Positions 48,013 to 58,074 of a stretch of 62,876 nt of DNA are shown here, piece after piece. The number at the start of each line of letters is the position of its first letter. Positions within the stretch are counted from its first letter, which is position 1. The position numbers and the translations under genes were made by a program. The DNA lies in NCBI GenBank assembly GCA_003553505.1, contig PWEN01000042.1, positions 1-62,876 on the forward strand, read 5' to 3'. The notes beneath the pieces are model-generated. The model did no database searches and was not told the DNA's origin. It saw only the letters and a program-made list of their open reading frames with translations. Origin of the DNA: Candidatus Nealsoniibacteriota bacterium (GTDB taxonomy: Bacteria > Patescibacteriota > Minisyncoccia > Minisyncoccales > PWPS01).

Positions 48013-49043
48013 TGAAGCATTTTTATGACAATTTTTAACTCTGCAGAAGAAAGGTTGTTCTTTAATTTTTCTTTTATTTCTTCTACTATCTTTTTGCTTT
48101 TTTGAGAGGAAAGATTAAGTTCTCTTTCTACTTCTGAAAGACTTTTTTTGGTACGTAACTCGAACATCTTTACTTCTCTTTCGTCTAATATATCATCACG
48201 TAAAACTTTTTCCAGAACGCTATCCTCCTTAAAGATACAAAAGCTGTCTTTTTTGTTGTCAGAGTGAATCATGCATGCTTCCCCTTGAAATATGCGATTA
48301 TAATCTCCACAGGCAAAACAACGTCCCGGATAACTACAAGGAAAATCATTTTTTTCTATAGAATCCTTTATCTTCAAAGATATATTTTTTATTTCCTCGA
48401 GAGAACTTTCTGTGTCCCCTACTTTATGCTCTACCGGATCATCATCATGTTGCAGATACCAGTAACTCACCTTTTTCACCTCCTTTTTTATATTGTTTTT
48501 TGCAAGTATGGTGTATATAGGAAGTTGCAAGGATCCGTTTGACTCTTTGTTATTGCCTGTTTTAAAGTCGACTATGTGAACTCCTCCGCAGTCAAGCAGT
48601 TCTATCCAGTCCAGACTCCCCACAAGCTTTATATCTTCTCCTTGAAAAAGGTCCAGTGTAGGAAGTTTTTTTTGTGGTTCAAGCGAAGGTCTTTTTAATA
48701 AGGGTGACCCTTCGACACGGGAAACCATGCTTACTCCACGCTCTTTAAACTCTTCCTCTTTTTTTGTTGATATAAATCCTCCTTTTTTGCCGCTATATCT
48801 TGAAAAAACTTCTTCGAATTTTTCTGCAAGAGAAAGATTTACCCTTTCTTCTATAGGAAGTGTGGCAAGCTCTTCCACAGTTTCATGTACTGCAGATCCG
48901 AGAGAAAGATAAGGGTTTACTATTTGCAACCTATTACCTGTTTCAGGGTTGCGGTAAACATACTGCATATAGTAAAGACGGGGACATTTTTTAAAAGCGG
49001 AAATTGCAGAGTGTGATATCCACAGCGTGTTTTGGTAGTTCAT
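48009..49043 (-). CDS. PD-(D/E)XK (RecB-like) nuclease with Cys cluster and C-terminal HTH-like segment
   Basis: SAFKKCPRLYYMQYVYR, GSAVHETVEEL, VGSLDWIEL...VHIVDFKTG, CSYPGRCFACGDY...GEAC. Confidence 0.8.
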   Translation of the reverse strand: MNYQNTLWISHSAISAFKKCPRLYYMQYVYRNPETGNRLQIVNPYLSLGSAVHETVEELATLPIEERVNLSLAEKFEEVFSRYSGKKGGFISTKKEEEFKERGVSMVSRVEGSPLLKRPSLEPQKKLPTLDLFQGEDIKLVGSLDWIELLDCGGVHIVDFKTGNNKESNGSLQLPIYTILAKNNIKKEVKKVSYWYLQHDDDPVEHKVGDTESSLEEIKNISLKIKDSIEKNDFPCSYPGRCFACGDYNRIFQGEACMIHSDNKKDSFCIFKEDSVLEKVLRDDILDEREVKMFELRTKKSLSEVERELNLSSQKSKKIVEEIKEKLKNNLSSAELKIVIKMLQ

Positions 49044-49047
49044 ATTT

Positions 49048-49794
49048 CTATCGATAACCGGAGAAGCACTTCTCTTTTTGGTCTATTATTTCGTTATACT
49101 TTTCTATAAGTGATGTTGTTTTGGAGGCTAAATCGTTATACTCTTCGATTATAATGTTGTGCTCTACTCTACTATCCTCTTCTCTTATTGTCTCTTCAAG
49201 CTCCTTGAGTTGCTCTTCTTTTTCATCTATACGTGACACAAGCTCATCATCCATTTGAGGGCAAACAGATACCGGAGTAGCGAAAACTTGCACAGAAACA
49301 AACATCTTCGTTTCGTTTAGCTTGCCGTAACGTGAAGCAACACCCGTTTCCAGATAGTTTTCATTTAATATATTCTCTCTATGACCAGGACTTTCCATCC
49401 AAGCTTGCACAACATCTTTTTCATCTTTAAATCGGCCTCTTATAAGATTCTCTCCTATAATAATGAATTCATAGCCAACATCTGTAGCTATAGCATCAAT
49501 TTCTTCTCCCGTGGGAGAGGTGTGATCAAAATAGTTTCTTTCAAGCATGTCGTCCAATTTTTTTTCTGCAATAAGAGAGAGGTCTTTATTTTCCTCAAGG
49601 CGTACCGTCTCGCTCTCTTTTCTTTTTTGATTTACCTCTTGCAGTATAGTAGAGCTCTCAAGGGGAGTATCTCTTAAGGAGTACTGCAGATAAGAGTAAA
49701 AAAGAAAGGGAATAGAGACAACTATTCCCAATACTAATCCCGCCTTAATAGGTTTGCTCATCATCTTCTTCCTCTTTTTCTTCTTCTTTCTCAC
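49048..49794 (-). CDS. CAP/SCP-domain membrane-anchored protein
   Basis: NYFDHTSPTGEE...GENL...VVQAWMESPGHRENILNENYLETGVA. Confidence 0.85.
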   Translation of the reverse strand: MRKKKKKRKKMMSKPIKAGLVLGIVVSIPFLFYSYLQYSLRDTPLESSTILQEVNQKRKESETVRLEENKDLSLIAEKKLDDMLERNYFDHTSPTGEEIDAIATDVGYEFIIIGENLIRGRFKDEKDVVQAWMESPGHRENILNENYLETGVASRYGKLNETKMFVSVQVFATPVSVCPQMDDELVSRIDEKEEQLKELEETIREEDSRVEHNIIIEEYNDLASKTTSLIEKYNEIIDQKEKCFSGYR

Positions 49795-49996
49795 TGCCTG
49801 ACTCCTCTTCTCTGCTGATTATAAAACACCAGTATACTATAAAGATTGAGAATATGAATAGCAGACCACTTACCCATGTAGGGATCTCCGCTCCGGCGAC
49901 TTCTACACTCCAACCAAACATCATGCGCAGAAAATCAAGTATGGCATGAACAGAAAAAAACAGTGCCACTATAAATAAAAATACTTTTTTACTCAT
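49745..49996 (-). CDS. Small two-TM protein with acidic tail
   Basis: MSKKVFLFIVALFFSVHAILDFLRMMFGW...EEESGSEKEEEKEEEDDEQTY. Confidence 0.65.
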   Translation of the reverse strand: MSKKVFLFIVALFFSVHAILDFLRMMFGWSVEVAGAEIPTWVSGLLFIFSIFIVYWCFIISREEESGSEKEEEKEEEDDEQTY

Positions 49997-50204
49997 CTAT
50001 TTTAAATATTTTACTTTTACTTTTTTGACCTTTGACCAACTTTACCCTTTTTTGAGGAAATATGGAAGAGATTATCTCTGTTACACGGCGATTCACCTCT
50101 CCTCTTAGCGGCTTCTCTTTTATCTCTATCACTGCTTCTCTTTCTTTGATCCAAAAAATCTTTTCTTTTCTACTGCTGGGAACTACTTTCACTTTTACAT
50201 ACAT
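49989..50204 (-). CDS. DUF167 family protein
   Basis: YVKVKVVPSSRKEKI...VIEIKEKPLRGEVNRRVTEII..VKLVKGQKSKSKIFKI. Confidence 0.8.
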   Translation of the reverse strand: MYVKVKVVPSSRKEKIFWIKEREAVIEIKEKPLRGEVNRRVTEIISSIFPQKRVKLVKGQKSKSKIFKIDE

Positions 50205-52084
50205 AACCACTCACCATCATCCATCTCCTCTGTTATTATTATCTCTTCTTCCTCCGGTTCACTTTCTGCTTCACTTAAAAATCTGGAAGGCATTGAGGAG
50301 TTACGGAAACTGTATACGGGGTAAGTAAGGAAAAGATTTTTCTTGCATCTTGTTACGGCCACATAAAAGAGCCTTCTTTCCTCTTCAATACTTCCCTCCT
50401 CTACTGCTTTTATGTATGGGAAATCACCTTCTTTTAGTGATATAACAAAAACAGTATCCCACTCCAATCCTTTTGCCTGGTGTACAGTGCTAAGGGTTAC
50501 CGCATCTCCTCCGCCTTCTCTTGCCTGAAAGTCTTCACTTAAAGAGAACTCTGCTATTACGTCCTCTATGCTTTCATATTTTGCGGAAAGGTCACAAAAA
50601 CGATTTAAATCCGTTATCCTTTCTTCTGGATTATCAAAAAAAGAACGCAGGTAGTTCTCATAAAAACGAGACATGAAAATCTCTGTTATCTTTTCTGTGG
50701 AGGCTTCTATTTTTGCTTCTTGCAAAAGTGAAAGAAGAAACAAGATGCCTTCTTTTGCGCGACTGGAAACAACACAAGATATCTCTTCTTTTTGAGTGCA
50801 GACGTGATCCAAGCTCTCTCTTTTTAGTATCTCTTCCAAGGCACGAGAAGCATATATTTTTCCTACTCCTCGCATTCTGGACAACAACCTCATCCAAGAG
50901 GTTTCATCGCGGAAATTCACTATTATACGTAAAAAAGCAGCAAGATCTTTTACATGAGCCTGTTCAAAGAATCTCACTCCTCCACGCATGATATAAGGAA
51001 TTCCCTTTTTTGCAAGATCTATCTCTAGTTCTGCCGACTGATAGTGTGCACGGAAAAGCACTGCTATCTCGGAAAGAGGTATACCGGAGCGCCTCAACTC
51101 ATCTATCTTGGAGGTAATAAAGTGTGCTTGCTTGAAAGGAGATTCCAACGCCTTTATCTGCGGTGAAGCACCGCCTTCCTCTATGCTTTTTAACTCCTTT
51201 TCGAAACGCTCTTTATTGTGCCTTATCACTTCATTTGCAAGTGTCAGTATCTGCGGGGTGCTGCGATAATTTGTTTCAAGGTAAAATATCTTTGCTTGTG
51301 GATAGTTGCTTGAAAAACGAAGAATATTGCTAACATCAGCGGCACGGAAAGAAAATATACTTTGAGATTCGTCTCCTACGGCAAGAACATTGCCATGTTT
51401 TCTGCTCATCTCTTTTACTATTTCGTCTTGCAGTGCGTTTGTGTCTTGATACTCATCCACCAAGATATAAGAAAATGCAGAAGATAACTCTTTTTTTATT
51501 TCATCAAAAGAAAGTAGTTTTAGCCAGTTCAAGAGAAGATCGTCATAATCCATAAGATTATTTTCTTTCTTTCTCTTTTCATATTCTTCTTTTACATCCT
51601 CTATCTGTTCAAAATGATCTTCTGTAAAGTGGGAAGCATCCTTTTTGGCATTTTTGGAGATAGAGATCACGTTTTGCACAAAAGGTGCGCGCAACTTTAC
51701 GTCTTTGTTTTTCAGTATAGAAGATATCATCTCTTTAGAGTCCTCTTCGTCCATTATGATAAATCTTTCCGAGTAACCGAGTGTGCTAGCATATCTACGC
51801 AAAAAAGTGTTTCCCACGTGATGGAAAGTTCCCCCTTTTACTTCACTACTGTCTCTATTTATTATTTGAGAGACACGGTGAAGCATATTTTTAGCTGCTT
51901 TTTTTGTGAAAGTTAAAAGCAAAACCTTTTCTCCGGGAACTCCTTTTTCTAACAAATAGGCGGTACGATGAACAAGAGTACGTGTTTTTCCACTTCCCGG
52001 CCCACTTAAAACCAAGCATGCTCCATCGCCTTCATGTACAACTCTTAATTGTTCTTTGTTTAGGCTTTTTTTGTAATCTATCAT
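50195..52084 (-). CDS. UvrD/PcrA-like superfamily 1 helicase
   Basis: SLNKEQLRVVHEGDGACLVLSGPGSGKTRTLVHR, VDEYQDTNALQ, VHQAKGLEWDTVFV, VAVTRCKKNLFLT. Confidence 0.92.
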   Translation of the reverse strand: MIDYKKSLNKEQLRVVHEGDGACLVLSGPGSGKTRTLVHRTAYLLEKGVPGEKVLLLTFTKKAAKNMLHRVSQIINRDSSEVKGGTFHHVGNTFLRRYASTLGYSERFIIMDEEDSKEMISSILKNKDVKLRAPFVQNVISISKNAKKDASHFTEDHFEQIEDVKEEYEKRKKENNLMDYDDLLLNWLKLLSFDEIKKELSSAFSYILVDEYQDTNALQDEIVKEMSRKHGNVLAVGDESQSIFSFRAADVSNILRFSSNYPQAKIFYLETNYRSTPQILTLANEVIRHNKERFEKELKSIEEGGASPQIKALESPFKQAHFITSKIDELRRSGIPLSEIAVLFRAHYQSAELEIDLAKKGIPYIMRGGVRFFEQAHVKDLAAFLRIIVNFRDETSWMRLLSRMRGVGKIYASRALEEILKRESLDHVCTQKEEISCVVSSRAKEGILFLLSLLQEAKIEASTEKITEIFMSRFYENYLRSFFDNPEERITDLNRFCDLSAKYESIEDVIAEFSLSEDFQAREGGGDAVTLSTVHQAKGLEWDTVFVISLKEGDFPYIKAVEEGSIEEERRLFYVAVTRCKKNLFLTYPVYSFRNSSMPSRFLSEAESEPEEEEIIITEEMDDGEWLCM

Positions 52085-52620
52085 ACATCCAGCGTATCGA
52101 TCATTTCTTCCAGATTTTTTATTAGAGGATTTTGCGGCCAGGCATTTCTTATCTTTACTAGCACCATTTTGCAATACTTTATTTTTTCTTCCTTGGAAGC
52201 GTGGAATTTATCAAATGCCTTGTCTCCCACCTGCTCTATATCTGAAACAAGATCACTTATATTATGGAGCATGTCGGCACTTTTGATCAAAAGAATATCC
52301 TTCTCTGCCTCTTCCAGCTTTTCAATTACACTTTCTTTTCTCTCTCTCCATCCAATACCTTTTTCTGTCACTTGATCAACAAGAAAAGAGACACGCTTTC
52401 CAAAGATCTCTTCTATCTCTAAAAGGGAGACATCACAGTCTTCGACCACGTCATGCAATATCCCGGAAATAACAACTTCTTCGCTTGCTCCCCCTCCCGC
52501 AAGCGCAATCCCCACGCTTAAGGGGTGTATAATGTAAGGAGCGCCACTCCCCTTTCTTATTTGTCCGCGATGCGCCTTCTCAGAGAAAACCACTGCTTTG
52601 TGTACTTTTTCAGTCAACAT
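52081..52620 (-). CDS. HD-only RelA/SpoT-type (p)ppGpp hydrolase-like protein
   Basis: KAHRGQIRKGSGAPYIIHPLSVGIAL...ISGILHDVVEDCDVS...LLIKSADMLHNISD. Confidence 0.82.
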   Translation of the reverse strand: MLTEKVHKAVVFSEKAHRGQIRKGSGAPYIIHPLSVGIALAGGGASEEVVISGILHDVVEDCDVSLLEIEEIFGKRVSFLVDQVTEKGIGWRERKESVIEKLEEAEKDILLIKSADMLHNISDLVSDIEQVGDKAFDKFHASKEEKIKYCKMVLVKIRNAWPQNPLIKNLEEMIDTLDV

Positions 52621-52627
52621 ATTAATT

Positions 52628-53464
52628 TTATAGATCAAGAATGCTTTTTTCCACTTCTTGGAGATCGTAAAGAGATCTTTCCAGTTCTTCTTTCTTGTGC
52701 GGAGAGTGAGACACTATCTCTTTTAGTGAGCTTTTTATTATCTTTAAACACTCCCTTATTACATAGCGCGCATAATTATTCTCAAAGGTAAGCGCTTCAC
52801 TTTGTGCGAGAACAGAGCACTTCATCGAAAGTTGGCTGGAATACCAAAAAAGATCACAAGCAGCGCGTGTGAACATCCAGAAGTCTCCCTCCTCTTCTGC
52901 TTCTTCTGATATATAAAAAAGATTTTCACACCAGTTTTTTACGGCCGTATGAACAAACTCCTCTACATAAGGTAGATCGATAAAATTTTCTCTTCCGGCA
53001 CACAAAGGACAGTTGTCTCTTCCGCAGTTAACCCTTTTCCATGTACACTCCATAAAAGAAGGAATGCTTTGAAGGTGTTTTTCGTAAATGTTGCGATAAT
53101 ACTCTTCTGAAAGAAGAACCTTACTAACGAGCATCTGCAAGCTCTTATAAACTGAAGGAGGGAGGTCGCTTATGCGGTCATACTTACAAAAATCTTCTTT
53201 ATAGTAGTCCTCCATCATGTCTATGATGCGATCCACAAATTGGCAAAACTCCTTTTCTTTCTCTGATTCCAGTGGTTGAGGGAGAGAGCTAAACAGGTTC
53301 TTGCCTAAAATTATTACCGCCATTCTTACCTTCCCGGATCTACTCTTTATGTTTTCTGCAAAAAAACGAAGAAAAAACGACAGATGATAAACACCCTCTT
53401 TTTTTGCAAGATCCTTTAAGGAGTGTATAAAAAGTGCCTTGTTTTGTTCTTTTGTGTACTTCAT
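52628..53464 (-). CDS. Uncharacterised protein with CxnC..CxxC knuckle
   Basis: CTWKRVNCGRDNCPLCAGR; 278 aa; no family recognised. Confidence 0.7.
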   Translation of the reverse strand: MKYTKEQNKALFIHSLKDLAKKEGVYHLSFFLRFFAENIKSRSGKVRMAVIILGKNLFSSLPQPLESEKEKEFCQFVDRIIDMMEDYYKEDFCKYDRISDLPPSVYKSLQMLVSKVLLSEEYYRNIYEKHLQSIPSFMECTWKRVNCGRDNCPLCAGRENFIDLPYVEEFVHTAVKNWCENLFYISEEAEEEGDFWMFTRAACDLFWYSSQLSMKCSVLAQSEALTFENNYARYVIRECLKIIKSSLKEIVSHSPHKKEELERSLYDLQEVEKSILDL

Positions 53465-53658
53465 TCTTCTTCTATCTCTTTCTTTATCTCTTCAAACTCG
53501 TTTTCTATCTCCTTCAGCCTCTCCTTGCTTTCTTTTATGACCTCCGTGGCCTCCTTTACTTTTTTTAACCCCTCCTCTACATCCACCTCTTCTCTGCTTT
53601 CGAACCAATCGGCTATCTGGGATAATTTTTTAAGATTTTTATTTAGATCTGTTGACAT
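53461..53658 (-). CDS. xseB: Exodeoxyribonuclease VII small subunit
   Basis: 65-aa helical protein overlapping xseA; KLSQIADWFESREEVDVEEGLKKVKEATEVIK. Confidence 0.8.
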   Translation of the reverse strand: MSTDLNKNLKKLSQIADWFESREEVDVEEGLKKVKEATEVIKESKERLKEIENEFEEIKKEIEEE

Positions 53659-54940
53659 TTTTTATTTGTGAATTAACTGCTCCGTTGTAAAAATTAATTT
53701 TTAAATTATCACCTTTTTTTAATTCATCAACGGTCCTTACAATGCTGCCTTCCTTGCTTGCTATAGAGTATCCTAGGCGTAGTTGTCTCTTAGGATCGTT
53801 TGCAGATATTACACGAGACACATGATTTAATCTTTCTTTTTCTTTTCTTATATCAGAAATAAAAGCAGATGTTATATCAATATGACTTATTTGGTTCTTT
53901 TTATCAAGTAAGGCATTGCGAAAAAGATCTTTTATGCCTTCTTTGTGATTTGTGATCTTTTCTTTTGTGTGACGTATTGATGACTGTGTAGCAAAAACAC
54001 CTTGCACTATGCGCTGTTTTGCTCTACCATAGCTCTTTATTATCTCTCCAAAATGCAGCGATATAGTCCTTAGATATTTCACAGTTCTTTTCTTTTCTTT
54101 GTATAGTAAATTGTCAAATCTTCTTTTTATCTCTTCCTTTTTAGTGTTTATCTCTTCATTTGCTGTCTCAAATCCCTTACAAAGAATATTTGCTGCAGCT
54201 GTAGGAGTTGATTGAGAGACATCCGCCGCAAGAGCGACAAGCGTGGTGTCCTCATGGTGGCCCACTCCCGCAACAACAGGTACTGGAAAGTTGTGGATCT
54301 CTCTTGTAAGTGTTTCGTTATCAAAAGCAATGAGCGATTGAAGGGATCCTCCTCCTCTTATAACAACAAGAACATCGATGTTTTCTTTTTTCATTCTTTT
54401 TAAGGCAGAAAGAAGATCAGGAACAGCCTCTTGCCCTTCTACGCGTGCATCACATGCCAACACCTTGAAGCCGAATTTTCCCAGATTTGACATAAAATCA
54501 TGTACTGCCGCCCCTTTTAAAGATGTTATCAATCCTATTTTTTGTGGATAATCGGGGACATCTCTCTTGTTGTCAAAAATACCCTCCAAAGAAAGTTTTT
54601 GCTTTAACTCTTCATATGCTTTTCTGAGTGCTCCTTCTCCGGAAAGCTCCACTGTTCTTACTTTAAATGTAAGACTCCCCCGTACCGGATAAATATCTGC
54701 GTTCCCGGAAACAATAACCTTTGCTCCCTCTTCCAGGTTTGCTCCGCACATTTTATAAATAGATCTCCATATAGCGCAGTTTATAACTCCGTTTTCATCT
54801 TTAAGATTAAAGTAAACATGGCCACTTGCTGCAAACTTTAACCCGCTTATCTCACCCTCTACGCGTGCCTCCACGCCGGAAATCATCTCGTTAATTACAG
54901 AGATGTATTCCGATACGCTTATAGTCTCAGGTAACTTCAT
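53639..54940 (-). CDS. xseA: Exodeoxyribonuclease VII large subunit
   Basis: SVSEYISVINEMISG, OB fold, IGLITSLKGAAVHDFM, VVIRGGGSLQSLIAFDNE, GVGHHEDTTLVALAADVSQSTPTAAA. Confidence 0.94.
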   Translation of the reverse strand: MKLPETISVSEYISVINEMISGVEARVEGEISGLKFAASGHVYFNLKDENGVINCAIWRSIYKMCGANLEEGAKVIVSGNADIYPVRGSLTFKVRTVELSGEGALRKAYEELKQKLSLEGIFDNKRDVPDYPQKIGLITSLKGAAVHDFMSNLGKFGFKVLACDARVEGQEAVPDLLSALKRMKKENIDVLVVIRGGGSLQSLIAFDNETLTREIHNFPVPVVAGVGHHEDTTLVALAADVSQSTPTAAANILCKGFETANEEINTKKEEIKRRFDNLLYKEKKRTVKYLRTISLHFGEIIKSYGRAKQRIVQGVFATQSSIRHTKEKITNHKEGIKDLFRNALLDKKNQISHIDITSAFISDIRKEKERLNHVSRVISANDPKRQLRLGYSIASKEGSIVRTVDELKKGDNLKINFYNGAVNSQIKNVNRSK

Positions 54941-57900
54941 TTCTCTTTTAATAATATATCCTCTTCCATTTTAATTATACCCTTGTAGTTTTTCTCATAG
55001 CTTTCCACAGAAGGAAAGTTCATCTCTTTTATCATTTTTCCGACTCCTTTTATAAGATTTTTTGTGCGATCCACCTCTTTTTCTTGAAAATCAAGCGACA
55101 TGGAAAATATATCTTCCCTGTAGGGTTCCAAGAACTCTATTATGCCCTTGGAAACACTGAACTCACGTGATTCTTCTGCCAGTATCTTATAAAAAATAAG
55201 TTGTTTTCTGAACCTCCATATTTTTCTTTTTTCATAATCATCTTTTCCTTTCCAATCTTTTACTATCTTTCCCGTTTTAAAGTCTACCACTGTAACTTGG
55301 TCATCCAAAAGAGACATCTTATCTATTTTACCGACGATCTCAATGCCACAAAAGCCGGAAAAGCTCCTTTCTATCTCATCCCGGGGATCAAAGTTTGCTT
55401 TTTGAAGATATGTTTGCAGCGCTCTCTTTCCTTTTTTCATATACTTTTCCATGTCTTTCTGTGACAATCTTTCCGCTTGAAGATGATTATAGAACGAAGA
55501 AAGACACTCATCTTCCTTGGGAAGCGTTCCTTCGCTTTTTAAGCTCATATAGACATCTTTTATGGTAGCATGCATTGCTGTACCAAAAGAGACAGGAGGA
55601 GACTTCTTTTTGGGAAAACGCAGTATAACATCCTCCAAAAACCTCTGTGGTCCCCCCTCAACCACATCAAGAAAGAGACACAATCCTGTGGGGCTTAACT
55701 TATACTTCTCAATCAAGGGCAAAATCAACTCTTTTTCGTTAGCATTAAAAGTGCGAAAACTCTCGCTTACTTGTATCGCTTCTTTCTTAAAGGTGGACTC
55801 TTCTTTTTTCAAAGAAGAAATAAAACGCAAAGGAGTTCCTTTTTTTTCTCCTTCTTTGTGTGATGTGAGAAATATATTACTTTTTGCGCGTGTAAGGGTT
55901 ACGTAGAATATTCTCAATCTGTCATCTTCGTTGTCTCCCGCGTCCTTTAAAGGAAGGTTGAGAGGAAAGGGAAGTTTTGTTCCTCTTCCTCTATTATTGT
56001 TCCAAGCCTCCTCTTTGCAATTTAAAATAAAAACCGTGTCAAATTCCATTCCTTTTGCGCTATGAGAAGTTATAAGTGAAACAGACTCCTTGCCCCCATA
56101 TGAGTCTTTCTGGGAAACAGATATGCCATTTTCTTGGCAAAGATCAACAAACTGTATCACATCGCAGACCTTTAACAGCCTTCCTTTTTTGTGCTCATTT
56201 ACTGTATGTATAAAACGACGTAATGAAAACAACAACTGAAGATACTGCTCTTCCATGAACTGCTTATCTGGAAAATAGTACTCTTTAAACGGGCTTTTCA
56301 TGGTGCTCTCTTTTGTTCCTATAATTATATCTATTAACTCATCGACGGGCTCACTTTGTGCTCTCACTCCCAAATCGATCAGGAACTCTCTTATATCAGA
56401 GAGCCCTTTTATCTCTTTCATGCAAGAAAGCCAAGATCTCCCCTCTTTCTGCGATTTAACGGAAACTTCCCAGACCTTTTCACGAGAAATATTCCAAAAT
56501 GGATAACTCAGTATCTCTGGAAGGATCTCTTCTGCACAGTCAGTGTCTCGACAAAGATATTCCGCAAAACGTAAAACACCTATGATCTGCCTTATATGAG
56601 GCATGTCAATTATGTTCTCATTACCTCTATAGAAAACAGGTATACCTTTTTTTTCAAGATAAGGGAATATGTCACGCAAGTCTTTGTGAAAACGAGATAT
56701 AACAGCGACATCAGAGGCGTTCTTTTTCTTTAAAGTCTCTTTTAATTTGGAAGAAACAAAAGAGTACTCTTCCTCTTTTGTTTTAAATTCTATGACTTTT
56801 ATCTTTCCTTTCCTTTTCTTGTTGGTAGATCTTAGCTGCTTACTTACTTCCGGAATAATGTTCTCTAATCTTTCTTCCCCCTTCTTAACTATATCAAGAG
56901 AGGTGTCTATTATCTGTTGTGTGTTACGATAGTTTTCTATAAGAGTAACTATTTTAACGTCCCTATAGTTTTCTTTGAAGCGCACTATATTTGAAACCTC
57001 TGCTCCCTGAAAACGATATATGGCCTGATCATCATCACCTACAACACACATGTTCGGCCTTTCTTCGTTTGCAATATTGTTGTTTAAAAGATGGAGTAAG
57101 CGCATCTGCACGCCACTTGTATCCTGAAACTCGTCAACCATTATGTATAGATATTTCTCCTGGAGTGTAGATAGCAATGCTTCGTTATTTTTCAATCTAG
57201 AGATGGTGTAAATGAGCATGTCCTCAAAATCGTAATATCCTTCTTCATGCATGCGTTGTTCATATCTCTTGTAAACAGCGGCAAGAGAGTTCATCTTGTC
57301 GATGTAAGCTCTTTCTTTTAAGACATGGCCACTATCTGTTTTTGTAAGTATCTTGCTTTTAAATTCCGAGAGCTTTTTATTTAAAATTGCTCTCTTTAAA
57401 GATGATCCCACGGCAAAAGACAAGGAGTTTTTGTGACATTTTTCAAGATTTTTTAGTGCTTTCTGTGCATCTTTTGTTGATTTGCTTGTAACTCTGTTTT
57501 TTAAAAAAGAAAGCTGATCCTCTATAAATGAGAACTCTTCTTCGTTTTTTTTGAGCACATCTTTGAACTCTTCTGGAGAGAGGCCCTCTTTTTTCAGGTC
57601 TGCTATGCTATCTTTTAGAGAGGAAAGATAAATATATCCCTTGCGAGGATGATAAGTGGAAAGAGGATCATCCTCTTCCATCTCTTTTATGATTTCTTGA
57701 ATTATTGATATTTTAACGATCTCATCTGCAGGATAAAAAGAAACTCCGTCATAAAAGAACTCCTTATAGCGACTCATCACCTCCACGCAAAAACTGTGAA
57801 AAGTGTGTACAGGAACCCTATATCCATCCTCCCCCATGAGCTCGATCAGCCTCTCTCTCATATTGGATGAAGCCGTGTCCGTAAAGGTAAGGCAGAGCAC

Positions 57901-58074
57901 ATTTTCCGGAGGCGTGTCGGTAACCTTTACAATGTTCGCCGTTCGCAAACCGATAAGCTCTGTTTTTCCTGAACCGGGCCCGGCAACAACAAGAAGCGGC
58001 CCCTCAATATGGTCAACCGCTTCACGTTGTTTTTCATTTAATTTGTCGTATCTTTTTTGGAATGCGCTCTTCAT
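54937..58074 (-). CDS. UvrD-like helicase fused to C-terminal PD-(D/E)XK nuclease (1045 aa)
   Basis: LNEKQREAVDHIEGPLLVVAGPGSGKTELIGLR, VDEFQDTSG; C-terminal FGTAMHATIKDVY...IVGKIDKMSLLDDQVTVVDFKTGK. Confidence 0.92.
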   Translation of the reverse strand: MKSAFQKRYDKLNEKQREAVDHIEGPLLVVAGPGSGKTELIGLRTANIVKVTDTPPENVLCLTFTDTASSNMRERLIELMGEDGYRVPVHTFHSFCVEVMSRYKEFFYDGVSFYPADEIVKISIIQEIIKEMEEDDPLSTYHPRKGYIYLSSLKDSIADLKKEGLSPEEFKDVLKKNEEEFSFIEDQLSFLKNRVTSKSTKDAQKALKNLEKCHKNSLSFAVGSSLKRAILNKKLSEFKSKILTKTDSGHVLKERAYIDKMNSLAAVYKRYEQRMHEEGYYDFEDMLIYTISRLKNNEALLSTLQEKYLYIMVDEFQDTSGVQMRLLHLLNNNIANEERPNMCVVGDDDQAIYRFQGAEVSNIVRFKENYRDVKIVTLIENYRNTQQIIDTSLDIVKKGEERLENIIPEVSKQLRSTNKKRKGKIKVIEFKTKEEEYSFVSSKLKETLKKKNASDVAVISRFHKDLRDIFPYLEKKGIPVFYRGNENIIDMPHIRQIIGVLRFAEYLCRDTDCAEEILPEILSYPFWNISREKVWEVSVKSQKEGRSWLSCMKEIKGLSDIREFLIDLGVRAQSEPVDELIDIIIGTKESTMKSPFKEYYFPDKQFMEEQYLQLLFSLRRFIHTVNEHKKGRLLKVCDVIQFVDLCQENGISVSQKDSYGGKESVSLITSHSAKGMEFDTVFILNCKEEAWNNNRGRGTKLPFPLNLPLKDAGDNEDDRLRIFYVTLTRAKSNIFLTSHKEGEKKGTPLRFISSLKKEESTFKKEAIQVSESFRTFNANEKELILPLIEKYKLSPTGLCLFLDVVEGGPQRFLEDVILRFPKKKSPPVSFGTAMHATIKDVYMSLKSEGTLPKEDECLSSFYNHLQAERLSQKDMEKYMKKGKRALQTYLQKANFDPRDEIERSFSGFCGIEIVGKIDKMSLLDDQVTVVDFKTGKIVKDWKGKDDYEKRKIWRFRKQLIFYKILAEESREFSVSKGIIEFLEPYREDIFSMSLDFQEKEVDRTKNLIKGVGKMIKEMNFPSVESYEKNYKGIIKMEEDILLKEK

